Below, in pieces: positions 17,472 to 26,071 of a stretch of DNA of 64,000 nucleotides. The first letter of the stretch is position 1. Each line of letters opens with the position of its first letter. The notes beneath the pieces were generated by a model. It was given only the letters and a program-made list of their open reading frames with translations. It did no database searches and was not told the DNA's origin. A program made the translations under genes and the position numbers. The DNA lies in NCBI GenBank assembly GCA_044233795.1, contig JBIIJL010000002.1:1-64000 (forward strand). Direction: 5' to 3'. This stretch comes from JBIIJL01 sp044233795 (GTDB taxonomy: Bacteria > Pseudomonadota > Gammaproteobacteria > Legionellales > Legionellaceae).

Positions 17472-18077
17472 TCAATATTGACTTAATGCAAGCTTGGCGC
17501 TCATGACCACCATCAAAACCCCACTAAAAAATTCTATAAGTCGCCAGGCACTTGCACGTGAGATAACGTTAGAAAAATAATATGCGGAAAAAGTCAGCGC
17601 ACTAAACCACACAAGGCTTGAGCTGACTACGCCCAGGAGGAAAATATGTTCCTGACCCGGAAATTGCCCACTGCCACCGCCAATCAAGATCAATGCATCA
17701 ATCACCGCATGTGGGTTTAGTAAACTAAATCCTAATGCTAAGAAAATAATTTGTCGTCGGGTGGTGCGGTTTTGTTCTTTTTCACTTGGAGGAGGAGCCG
17801 ATGATAGTGCGCTTTTTAGTGCACAACACCCATAATACAGCAGAAAAGCGACGCCAAACCAAATCATCGAGGTTCTAAGATATGTTTTAGACTCGAGCAG
17901 GTCCTTAAGACCTTCGACGCTGGCAGTAATAAGGATAAGATCACTAAAAAAACAGACCATTGCAGAAAGAATGACATGCTGGCGAAGTGAAGCTTGGCGA
18001 ATTAAGAATATATTCTGTGGCCCTAATGCCATGATCAATGATAGACCAAGCAAAAGGCCGTTGATATAAATTGGCAT
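17472..18077 (-). CDS. LysE/ArgO-type amino acid exporter
   Basis: 201 residues with about six hydrophobic segments. The family signature ALGPQNIFLIRQ is at residues 17-28, and NPHAVIDALILIGGG in the second half matches the second LysE half-motif. These inner-membrane carriers export basic amino acids (Arg, Lys). No LysG/ArgP-type regulator is adjacent, so the substrate is only inferred. Separated by 128 bases from the Rieske protein gene on the same strand. Confidence 0.88.
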   Translation of the reverse strand: MPIYINGLLLGLSLIMALGPQNIFLIRQASLRQHVILSAMVCFFSDLILITASVEGLKDLLESKTYLRTSMIWFGVAFLLYYGCCALKSALSSAPPPSEKEQNRTTRRQIIFLALGFSLLNPHAVIDALILIGGGSGQFPGQEHIFLLGVVSSSLVWFSALTFSAYYFSNVISRASAWRLIEFFSGVLMVVMSAKLALSQY

Positions 18078-18205
18078 AATTCACACCCGAAAAAGAGAAC
18101 GAGCGCCATTGTACCAAATATCGTTCAAAAACACAACATTTTGAAAAACAAATGAACGATAATGATTTGAGCTTGTTGATATATATGGACTCTAACAGTA
18201 TGAAT

Positions 18206-18556
18206 TTAGATGTCGATAAAAATTTGGTCATTCTCAACTTTAGTTCTATAAACGCAGAGCTCCTTCGGTGAGGAAATTTTACCCAACAAAGCACCGATCC
18301 CAGCTGGCCAAGGCGACCAACATTTTACCTTGCCGGTAATCAAATCAAAGGAGCTTTTATGAAAGGGACAAACCAATTCACCTTCTTCAGTAATCTTCCC
18401 TTTGGCTAAGGGGAGTTTTAGATGTGGGCACTGAGATTGTACTGCATGAACTTGTTCTTCATGCCAAATAAAGAGAATTTTATGCCCCTCAATCACAGAG
18501 GTTTGCCGTTCTGCTTGTTGTAATTGTGCTAAGCCAAGAGCTTCTTTCCACGCCAT
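18206..18556 (-). CDS. Rieske [2Fe-2S] ferredoxin-like protein
   Basis: 116 residues. The two cluster-binding motifs are Cys43-Pro-His45 and Cys63-Pro-Phe-His66, the CxH...CxxH pattern. It resembles the small nitrite reductase/dioxygenase ferredoxin subunits. It is soluble, with no signal peptide or anchor, and so works in the cytoplasm. No oxygenase or nitrite reductase gene is adjacent, so its electron acceptor is unknown. The P450 at 4474 is a distant formal possibility, though P450s normally use other ferredoxins. Confidence 0.88.
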   Translation of the reverse strand: MAWKEALGLAQLQQAERQTSVIEGHKILFIWHEEQVHAVQSQCPHLKLPLAKGKITEEGELVCPFHKSSFDLITGKVKCWSPWPAGIGALLGKISSPKELCVYRTKVENDQIFIDI

Positions 18557-18649
18557 TGATTTTCCTTAATATTTAAAGCCGAGAGACGCATCATATCAGC
18601 CATAGTATGAGAAGTCAGTATTGCTCGAATGGATTTTAAATCTTTGATA

Positions 18650-18677
18650 TTGCATGTTTTACCGGAGGGGGTATAAA
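18650..18677 (+). promoter_or_regulatory. Putative sigma-70 promoter of the cytochrome/oxidase cluster
   Basis: TTGCAT (18650-18655), a 16-base spacer and TATAAA (18672-18677) lie 60 bases before the GTG start at 18737. Position and match are good but it is a motif call only. Confidence 0.45.
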
Positions 18678-18736
18678 ATGCACTGTTTAGTTGACCAGGC
18701 AGTGGTTACCCAATGTATTGAAGTTAAGGAGGGAGC

Positions 18737-20275
18737 GTGCGCTCTTTGTTAAGAAGCACTGCAGGTGCGTTGTATTTACTCATAACGTTACTGGCAATGT
18801 TAGGACCATTACAAGCAGCAGACTTGGTAACTTCGAAAATGGAGCCATTGCTTGATGGGTACTATCCCGCCTATCCGCCAACCACGGCGAAAGAATATCC
18901 AGAAAAAATGGTTAAGCACGGTGAATATCTAGCCAAAATGGGGGATTGTATCGCTTGTCATACAAATGTTAAAGGTGGTACGCCAGCGTTTGCTGGGGGG
19001 TTGCCAATTGAAACACCCTTTGGCACATTTTACAGTCCGAATATCACGCCTGATAAAAAAACAGGCATAGGAAATTGGACTGAGGCTGATTTTATTCGCG
19101 CCCTCAAAGAGGGTCGTGATCCCAAGGGGCGCAATTATTTTCCCGTATTCCCTTATGTATATTTCACCAATATCAGTGATGAAGATGCTCGGGCACTATA
19201 TGCATATTTTATGAGTATACCTGCAGTTGACCAAGAGAATAAATCTCTTCCTTTTCCGTTTGATCTTCCGGGTGCTCGTATGAGTTTGTGGGGTTGGAAT
19301 TTATTGTTCTTCTTCCCTGAGTCTACATACAAATATAGCATTTCAGAATCGCCAGAATGGAATCGTGGGAAGTATATTGTTGATGGTTTGGGGCACTGCA
19401 GTATGTGTCATACACCGCTAAATATGTTTGGCGCACCCAAACGACGCTTTTACTTAACAGGAGGTTTCGTTGATGGTTACTGGGCTCCCAACATTACACA
19501 ATATGGGCTTCATACGGCTAATCATCTAGAAGTTGCAGATGTATTCGCCCAAGGGCAGTTGATCAACAAAGCGGGCCGAGTATCAGGGCCTATGGCCGAA
19601 GTGAACCACAATAGCTTGGGGTATCTAACTAAAGAAGATCAGATGGCAATTGCCACCTATCTAAAAACTGTGGTGAGCGAGGAGCCTTTGGGTATTTCAC
19701 CTTCGACAAACCAGCCATCACTAAAACGCGGCAAACAAGTCTATGTTCATGCTTGTGTAATATGTCACCAAGAAGGCATCATGACTGCCCCTCGAATTGG
19801 GAATGGTGCAAATTGGTACATGCGTTTAACGTCAAGTGGGCTAAATGGTTTGTACCGCCATGCAATATATGGATACAACAGCATGCCGGTTAAAGGGGCG
19901 TGTGTAACGTGTTCGGATAACGATATCATCGCTTCAGTTGATTATATCCTTGAAAAGTCACTATCTCGCTCCCAATGGTTAGATTTAAAATCAGGTGGGG
20001 CTAAAAAATTCCCATCAAATGGCAAAGACATATACAATGAAAATTGTGCTGCTTGCCATGATGAAGGCAAACTTGGGGCGCCCAAAATTGGAGATAAAAT
20101 CGCATGGAAGCCTCTAATCGCCCAGAATATTGATGTGCTCGTTGAGAACACAATAAACGGCAAGCACCACCCGAAAAAAGGTAGTTGTGAGCAATGCACG
20201 ACCGGTGAGGTAATGGATGCGGTGAAGTACATTGTCAGCCGCTCTAAAGCTGAAGGTAATTATTCGCTTTGGTAA
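18737..20275 (+). CDS. Periplasmic tetrahaem cytochrome c
   Basis: 512 residues from a GTG start behind a strong AAGGAGGG ribosome site. A signal peptide (LLITLLAMLGPLQA) ends near residue 27. Four CxxCH haem motifs follow: CIACH (71-75), CSMCH, CVICH and CAACH. The N-terminal pair resembles the cytochrome subunit of membrane alcohol/gluconate dehydrogenases (NITPDKKTGIGNWTEADFIRALKEG). The C-terminal pair resembles cytochrome c5, including its second Cys pair (KGACVTCSD, KGSCEQCTT). It lies 70 bases upstream of coxB, so it probably feeds electrons to the oxidase. No dehydrogenase subunit is adjacent. Confidence 0.88.
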   Translation: MRSLLRSTAGALYLLITLLAMLGPLQAADLVTSKMEPLLDGYYPAYPPTTAKEYPEKMVKHGEYLAKMGDCIACHTNVKGGTPAFAGGLPIETPFGTFYSPNITPDKKTGIGNWTEADFIRALKEGRDPKGRNYFPVFPYVYFTNISDEDARALYAYFMSIPAVDQENKSLPFPFDLPGARMSLWGWNLLFFFPESTYKYSISESPEWNRGKYIVDGLGHCSMCHTPLNMFGAPKRRFYLTGGFVDGYWAPNITQYGLHTANHLEVADVFAQGQLINKAGRVSGPMAEVNHNSLGYLTKEDQMAIATYLKTVVSEEPLGISPSTNQPSLKRGKQVYVHACVICHQEGIMTAPRIGNGANWYMRLTSSGLNGLYRHAIYGYNSMPVKGACVTCSDNDIIASVDYILEKSLSRSQWLDLKSGGAKKFPSNGKDIYNENCAACHDEGKLGAPKIGDKIAWKPLIAQNIDVLVENTINGKHHPKKGSCEQCTTGEVMDAVKYIVSRSKAEGNYSLW

Positions 20276-20345
20276 GTCTCAAAGGGCTTTTATTCGTAGG
20301 GTCAACACGAGCTTTCAATAGCTACAGAATGAGGTGAGAACGGGG

Positions 20346-21551
20346 ATGTTTAACAAGTTAAATGCCGGCAAGATGGCAGCGTTGCTTTTAATGTTACTGT
20401 CAACTGGCCGGGCTCTAGCAGCGGCCGATGGCTGGCAAATGAATATGTACAGAGGCGTGACGCCTTTGAGCAAAGACATGTATGATTTGCACATGGTTGC
20501 TATTGTTATCTGTGCTGTTATTGGCGTTGTGGTTTTTGGTGTAATGTTCTATGCGCTTTTCCATCACCGAAAATCTAAAGGTCATACACCGGCTACTTTT
20601 CATACCAATACCCGCTTAGAGCTTATCTGGACTTTGATACCGTTTCTGATTCTTGTTGGGTTGGCTATTCCTGCAACTAAGGTTTTAGTGCGTCTTGAAG
20701 ACAGTTCGCAATCTGATGTAACCATTAAGGTCGTTGGGTATCAGTGGAAATGGCAATACCAGTATTTAGATCAGGGTATTAGTTTTTTTAGCAATTTATC
20801 TACACCCTATGCACAAATTCATAATCAACAACCCAAGGGTGAGTGGTATCTCTTGGAGGTTGATAACCCACTGGTTTTGCCCATCAACAAGAAGATTCGG
20901 TTTATCGTGACCTCTAATGACGTGATTCACTCATGGTGGGTACCAGAACTGGGAGTGAAGCGCGATGCTATACCAGGATTTATGCATGAGTCATGGGCGC
21001 GCATTGAAAAGCCAGGGATCTACCGCGGACAGTGTACTGAGCTCTGTGGTATCAATCACGGGTTTATGCCCATTGTGGTAAAGGCGGTTACCGAAGATGA
21101 GTTTAAGGCCTGGGTGAGTACTCAAGTAAAAGCGGAAGATAAATACGATTTAACTGAAGCAAAAGTTGCCGACCAAAGAACGCTAACTCGACAAGAATTG
21201 ATGACACTTGGCAAGGACAAATATGAATTAATATGTTCTGCTTGCCATCAAGCTAATGGCAAAGGGCTCCCTCCGTTATATCCTGGGCTTAAAAATAGTT
21301 CTGTTTCTATTGGGAATCCAATATCAAGACATATTGGACTTATTTTGAATGGCGTTCCTGGTTCTGCAATGCAGAGCTATAAAGATCAGCTTACGGATGA
21401 CGAGATTGCTGCTATCACCACTTATGAGCGAAATGCGTGGGGAAATAATACCAACGATGAAGTCCAACCAAGAGATGTAGCCCTTGTTCGGGCACAAGAA
21501 ATACAGCAGCCCACCGTGGTGAAGAAAGCTAATGTTGGAGGTTTTAGATGA
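20346..21551 (+). CDS. coxB: Cytochrome c oxidase subunit II with fused cytochrome c domain
   Basis: 401 residues. I prefer ATG 20346 over the in-frame GTG at 20334 because TGAGGTGA lies at proper distance (8 bases) from the ATG and overlaps the GTG. Signal peptide (ALLLMLLSTGRALA), two membrane helices (~45-100), then the cupredoxin CuA domain with CTELCGINHGFMP. A C-terminal cytochrome c domain with CSACH follows, so this is a caa3-type subunit that accepts electrons through its own haem. It overlaps coxA by 4 bases (ATGA). Confidence 0.95.
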   Translation: MFNKLNAGKMAALLLMLLSTGRALAAADGWQMNMYRGVTPLSKDMYDLHMVAIVICAVIGVVVFGVMFYALFHHRKSKGHTPATFHTNTRLELIWTLIPFLILVGLAIPATKVLVRLEDSSQSDVTIKVVGYQWKWQYQYLDQGISFFSNLSTPYAQIHNQQPKGEWYLLEVDNPLVLPINKKIRFIVTSNDVIHSWWVPELGVKRDAIPGFMHESWARIEKPGIYRGQCTELCGINHGFMPIVVKAVTEDEFKAWVSTQVKAEDKYDLTEAKVADQRTLTRQELMTLGKDKYELICSACHQANGKGLPPLYPGLKNSSVSIGNPISRHIGLILNGVPGSAMQSYKDQLTDDEIAAITTYERNAWGNNTNDEVQPRDVALVRAQEIQQPTVVKKANVGGFR

Positions 21552-23149
21552 GTTATGTGTCAACACATGAGGCAGGTCATGAGGATCATGGGCCAGAGCA
21601 AGGTAAAGGGTTTATTGGTTTTATCAAGCGTTGGCTGTTTACGACCAATCACAAGGATATAGGCACCTTATATCTTTGGCTTGCGATGTTCAGTTTTTTT
21701 GTGGCTGGGGCAATGGCTTTGGTGATTAGAGCAGAGTTATTTCAGCCGGGGCACCGTTTTGTTGATCCAAATTTCTTTAATCAAATGACTACATTTCACG
21801 GTCTCATTATGCTTTTCGGTGTAGTGATGCCAGCTTTTACAGGTATGGCAAATTGGCAGATTCCAATGATGATCGGTGCCCCAGATATGGCCTTGCCACG
21901 ACTCAATAATTGGAGTTTTTGGATTCTTCCTTTTGCATTTGGGTTATTGGGGTCTACGTTATTTCACCACGGAGGTGGACCTAATTTTGGATGGACGATG
22001 TATGCACCCTTGTCGACCAAGTATGCGCCACCGAGTACTGATTTCATGATTTTTTCAGTTCATATGATGGGATTGTCATCCATCATGGGCTCTATCAACA
22101 TTATTGCAACTATTCTCAATCTACGCGCTCCGGGCATGACGATGATGAAAATGCCAGTTTTCGTTTGGACGTGGCTTGTTACAGCTTTTCTTTTGATTGC
22201 CATCATGCCAGTTTTGGCCGGCGCGGTCACAATGATGTTAGCAGACCGACATTTTGGTACAAGCTTCTTTGAGGCAGCGGGTGGGGGTGATCCTATTCTC
22301 TTCCAACACGTTTTTTGGTTTTTTGGGCACCCTGAAGTTTACGTTCTCATCATGCCAGCGTTTGGCGTTATCTCTGAAATTATTCCAACGTTTAGCCGAA
22401 AACCACTGTTTGGCTATCATTTTATGGTTTATGCCATTATCGCCATCGCTTTTCTGTCGTTTATTGTATGGGTTCATCATATGTTCACGACGGGGGTACC
22501 TCTGGGTGCTGAATTATTTTTTATGTATACAACCATGTTGATTGCTGTGCCTACGGGAATAAAAGTATTCAACTGGGTAGGTACGATGTTTAAGGGCGCG
22601 ATGACGTTCGAAACACCCATGCTTTTTGCGGTGGCATTTGTGTTTCTTTTTACCATAGGAGGTTTTACTGGACTGATGCTCGCATTGGTGCCTGCAGATT
22701 ATCAATACCAAGATACATATTTTGTAGTTGGCCATTTTCACTATGTTTTGGTGCCAGGAGTTATTTTTTCCCTTATGGCTGCAACCTACTACTGGTTGCC
22801 AAAATGGACAGGTCATATGTATAACGAGACACTGGGTAAATGGCATTTCTGGTTGTCAGTGATATCTGTGAATATTGCATTTTTCCCCATGCATTTTTTA
22901 GGCCTAGCTGGGATGCCAAGGCGGGTTCCTGATTATGCATTGCAATTTACTAATTTTAATATGATCTCATCGGTTGGTGCTTTTATTTTTGGATTTTCTC
23001 AACTGTTGTTTTTATACAATGTAATTACAACAATTCGTCATGGCAAAAAAGTTGGGGCTAAAGTATGGGAAGGGGCTCATGGTCTTGAATGGACCCTGCC
23101 ATCTCCACCACCCTACCATACTTTCGCTACACCACCTGTTATTCATTAA
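21548..23149 (+). CDS. coxA: Cytochrome c oxidase subunit I
   Basis: 533 residues, twelve membrane helices. Landmarks: FTTNHKDIGTLYLWLA at the N-terminus, TTFHGLIMLFGVVMPAF (low-spin haem ligand), the CuB/Tyr motif HVFWFFGHPEVYVLIMPAFG, and VVGHFHYVLVPG (haem ligands). It reduces oxygen to water at the haem-copper centre and pumps protons. Overlaps coxB, with ctaG starting one base after its stop. Confidence 0.98.
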   Translation: MSYVSTHEAGHEDHGPEQGKGFIGFIKRWLFTTNHKDIGTLYLWLAMFSFFVAGAMALVIRAELFQPGHRFVDPNFFNQMTTFHGLIMLFGVVMPAFTGMANWQIPMMIGAPDMALPRLNNWSFWILPFAFGLLGSTLFHHGGGPNFGWTMYAPLSTKYAPPSTDFMIFSVHMMGLSSIMGSINIIATILNLRAPGMTMMKMPVFVWTWLVTAFLLIAIMPVLAGAVTMMLADRHFGTSFFEAAGGGDPILFQHVFWFFGHPEVYVLIMPAFGVISEIIPTFSRKPLFGYHFMVYAIIAIAFLSFIVWVHHMFTTGVPLGAELFFMYTTMLIAVPTGIKVFNWVGTMFKGAMTFETPMLFAVAFVFLFTIGGFTGLMLALVPADYQYQDTYFVVGHFHYVLVPGVIFSLMAATYYWLPKWTGHMYNETLGKWHFWLSVISVNIAFFPMHFLGLAGMPRRVPDYALQFTNFNMISSVGAFIFGFSQLLFLYNVITTIRHGKKVGAKVWEGAHGLEWTLPSPPPYHTFATPPVIH

Positions 23150-23150
23150 G

Positions 23151-23702
23151 ATGGCTTCAAAAGAGGGCGGTATACGTCATACTAGGTTGGTTGCTATTTT
23201 GCTGGGTATTGTTTTGGGTATGTTTGCTTTTGGTTTTGCTTTGGTGCCCATTTATAACAGCCTATGTAAAGCGCTCGGCATTAACGGTAAAACCAATGAT
23301 AAGTCGATTGCCTACGATGTAAAAAATGCCAAAATTGAAATTAATCGTGAGGTGTTGGTAGAGTTTGTGGCGACAAACCAAGGTGGAGTGCCGTGGAAAT
23401 TTTATCCAAGAGTAAAAAAATTGCTGATACACCCAGGGGAGATTGCAAAACTTTCGTTCTATGCGGAAAATACCACGGGCAAGCCCATGACGGTTCAGGC
23501 TATCCCAAGTGTTACACCTGGCATAGCAGCAAAGTATTTGAAGAAGACTGAGTGTTTTTGTTTCACTCAGCAAACCTTGAATGGACACGAGGCAATGGAT
23601 ATGCCATTGCTGTTTCATCTCGATACAGATTTGCCCGCTAACGTGAAAACCATCACATTGGCGTACGCACTCTTCGATGTTACAGATAGAGTTCGTCGAT
23701 AA
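23151..23702 (+). CDS. ctaG: Cytochrome c oxidase assembly protein CtaG/Cox11
   Basis: 183 residues from the ATG right after the coxA stop (upstream in-frame codons lie inside coxA). One N-terminal membrane anchor (LVAILLGIVLGMFAFGFALVPIY) and a periplasmic domain with the copper motif ECFCFTQQTLNGHEAMDMP. It delivers copper to the CuB site of subunit I, consistent with lying between coxA and coxC. Confidence 0.95.
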   Translation: MASKEGGIRHTRLVAILLGIVLGMFAFGFALVPIYNSLCKALGINGKTNDKSIAYDVKNAKIEINREVLVEFVATNQGGVPWKFYPRVKKLLIHPGEIAKLSFYAENTTGKPMTVQAIPSVTPGIAAKYLKKTECFCFTQQTLNGHEAMDMPLLFHLDTDLPANVKTITLAYALFDVTDRVRR

Positions 23703-23722
23703 AGCACTAGGAGAATTAATTA

Positions 23723-24592
23723 ATGAGCGCGCATGGTACCTATTATATTCCTAAGCCAAGTCATTGGCCTTTGGTTGCCTCAACGGGGTTGACGACGATG
23801 TTGGTGGGGGCAGGCTCCTGGCTTCATACTGATTGGTATGGTCCTTATGTTTTTACCTTAGGATTTTCTATTCTTGTCTTTATGATGTTTGGCTGGTTTG
23901 GTCAGGTTATCTATGAGAATCAAAAGGGGGTTTACGATCACCAAGTGGATCGTTCCTTTCGTTGGGGAATGTGCTGGTTTATATTTTCTGAGGTATTCTT
24001 TTTTGGTGGATTTTTTGGCGCACTCTTTTTTGCACGTCTTTGGTCGGTGCCGCTGTTAAGTGGTGAAATGCACCCAATCACTCATGTAACGCTTTGGCCA
24101 AATTTTGAAGGTACATGGCCACTTTTGTCCAATCCCAACAATCAATTGTATGTCGGTGCTCGTGAAGGTATGGGTGCCTGGGGATTGGCTGCATTGAACA
24201 CTTTGGTGTTGCTAACCTCTGGCGTAACTGTGACATGGGCTCATTGGGCACTAAAACTTAATAAGCGTCGACAACTGGCGGTGGGCCTTGCTTGCACTGC
24301 GGGTCTTGGTGTGCTGTTTTTGATGTTACAAGCACATGAATATTATGATGCTTATACTAAAATGAATTTAACTCTCGATGCCGGTATATATGGCACAACT
24401 TTCTTCATGTTGACAGGGTTCCATGGTTTGCATGTGACTATTGGTACTATTATGTTGATTGTCATTTTAGTGCGATGCATACGAGGGCATTTTACTCCAG
24501 AGCGGCACTTCGCTTTTGAAGCGGCGGCTTGGTATTGGCACTTTGTTGATGTGGTTTGGTTGTTCTTGTTTATTTTTGTGTATTGGTTATAG
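23723..24592 (+). CDS. coxC: Cytochrome c oxidase subunit III
   Basis: 289 residues, seven membrane helices. Family marks include MFGWFGQVIYENQKG, FIFSEVFFFGGFFGALFF, and FHGLHVTIGTIML near the C-terminus followed by FEAAAWYWHFVDVVWLFLF. Stabilises subunit I and proton uptake. Ribosome site CTAGGAGAATT precedes the ATG. Last gene of the oxidase cluster; a GTGTTGATAATTGCTCCC sequence follows directly (see dispersed repeat). Confidence 0.97.
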   Translation: MSAHGTYYIPKPSHWPLVASTGLTTMLVGAGSWLHTDWYGPYVFTLGFSILVFMMFGWFGQVIYENQKGVYDHQVDRSFRWGMCWFIFSEVFFFGGFFGALFFARLWSVPLLSGEMHPITHVTLWPNFEGTWPLLSNPNNQLYVGAREGMGAWGLAALNTLVLLTSGVTVTWAHWALKLNKRRQLAVGLACTAGLGVLFLMLQAHEYYDAYTKMNLTLDAGIYGTTFFMLTGFHGLHVTIGTIMLIVILVRCIRGHFTPERHFAFEAAAWYWHFVDVVWLFLFIFVYWL

Positions 24593-24700
24593 CGCGTGTT
24601 GATAATTGCTCCCAAAGTCTTTCATCCCTAAAGTTTTTCATTGGGATAAATTAAATTTATCGGGTAACATGAGATTTCATCTATTTTAGAATGATGCATA

Positions 24701-25453
24701 ATGCAAAGAGAGCAAGAAACCACCCATTTTGGATTTCAAACGGTCGACTTGGACGAGAAGCAAAAAAAAGTCGGAGCTGTATTTGAGTCTGTTGCTAAAA
24801 ATTATGACTTAATGAATGATCTTATGTCTTTCGGGGTGCACCGTCTCTGGAAGCGTTTTGCTGTGTTGCGTAGTTCGGTTAGAGAAGGGGACTGCGTGCT
24901 TGATCTTGCGGGGGGGAGTGGTGATCTCACGCGTCTTTTGAGTAAAAAAGTTGGACTAACAGGGCATGTCGTCCTCGCTGATATCAATCCTGCTATGCTT
25001 GCGGTGGGCCGTGATAGGCTCCTTGATGAGGGTTTTTGCAATAATATCCATTTTGTAGAGGCAAATGCTGAGTACTTGCCATTTAATGCAAATCAGTTTG
25101 ACTGCATCACCATGGCATTTGGACTTCGGAATGTCACGGACAAATCGCGGGCACTATCTTCGATGTACCATGTCTTAAAGCCAGGTGGACGGCTCTTGGT
25201 TCTTGAGTTTTCTTGCCCCACGATCGACACCTTAAAGCCTTTTTATGATTGGTATTCATTTAAGGTTTTGCCAAAACTTGGCAAATTGTTTGCTCAAGAT
25301 GGAGATAGTTATCAATATCTTGCGGAATCAATACGCATGCATCCAGCACAAGAAGAGTTGAAGATTATGATAGAGCAGGCAGGTTTTGAAGACTGTCATT
25401 ACCTAAACTTAAGTGGTGGAATTGTGGCTATACACACGGCATATAAATACTGA
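24701..25453 (+). CDS. ubiE: Ubiquinone/menaquinone biosynthesis C-methyltransferase
   Basis: 250 residues. SAM-dependent methyltransferase fold with motif I VLDLAGGSGDLTRLL (~62-76), and the UbiE signatures YDLMNDLMSFGVHRLWK and MAFGLRNVTDK. It methylates the benzoquinol ring in ubiquinone synthesis. First gene of ubiE-ubiJ-ubiB, immediately downstream of the oxidase genes whose chain uses the quinone. Confidence 0.97.
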   Translation: MQREQETTHFGFQTVDLDEKQKKVGAVFESVAKNYDLMNDLMSFGVHRLWKRFAVLRSSVREGDCVLDLAGGSGDLTRLLSKKVGLTGHVVLADINPAMLAVGRDRLLDEGFCNNIHFVEANAEYLPFNANQFDCITMAFGLRNVTDKSRALSSMYHVLKPGGRLLVLEFSCPTIDTLKPFYDWYSFKVLPKLGKLFAQDGDSYQYLAESIRMHPAQEELKIMIEQAGFEDCHYLNLSGGIVAIHTAYKY

Positions 25454-25460
25454 GCGCAAT

Positions 25461-26069
25461 ATGATAAAAAAATACTCTTTTCTTGTTCTGCAAAAAGCAA
25501 TTAACAAAGCACTTACTCTAGATGATACGATGCATCATAAACTTGTATCGCTTGATGGGAAAGTATTAGAAATAATTGTTATGCCAATCAATGTCCATTT
25601 TTTTATACGTTTTGCAGAAGGCGCTGTCTATTTGATGGATAAATCTGAAGGCCTAGCCGATGCGACGCTTCAAAGTCATCCACTGGGCTTTTTAAAATTG
25701 AGCCTGTTACCATCCACCAAGGTGCGGGCACTATTTAATGATAGTGTTACGATTACTGGTGATGTTGAGTTGGGTCAGCGAGTGAAAGCCATTGTTGATG
25801 GGCTTGATATTGATTGGGAAGGACATTTGGCTCGATTAACCGGGGATGTTGTAGCTTATAAGTTGGGATCTCTTGTGCGTCGAAGCTTCGCATTTCAACA
25901 ACAGTGTTCTGAGTCTTTACAGCAAAATATAACTGAATTTTTGCAAGAAGAGGTGCGCCTTTTTCCTCCTAGAGATGAGCTAGAGGATTTTTTCAAGGAT
26001 ATTGATGATATCTCACTTCGTGTTGAGCGATTGGAGGCTCGTATGAACCAACAATTACCGGTAACTTAA
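25461..26069 (+). CDS. ubiJ: Ubiquinone biosynthesis accessory factor UbiJ (SCP2 domain)
   Basis: 202 residues from the ATG at 25461 (an earlier in-frame start lies inside ubiE). A lipid-binding SCP2-like domain fills the N-terminal half (SLDGKVLEIIVMPINVHFF, DVELGQRVKAIVDGLDIDWE). A helical C-terminus ends in a coiled-coil-like stretch (DIDDISLRVERLEARM). It organises the soluble Ubi complex together with UbiK. Eight bases after ubiE and three before ubiB. Confidence 0.93.
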   Translation: MIKKYSFLVLQKAINKALTLDDTMHHKLVSLDGKVLEIIVMPINVHFFIRFAEGAVYLMDKSEGLADATLQSHPLGFLKLSLLPSTKVRALFNDSVTITGDVELGQRVKAIVDGLDIDWEGHLARLTGDVVAYKLGSLVRRSFAFQQQCSESLQQNITEFLQEEVRLFPPRDELEDFFKDIDDISLRVERLEARMNQQLPVT

Positions 26070-26071
26070 AG

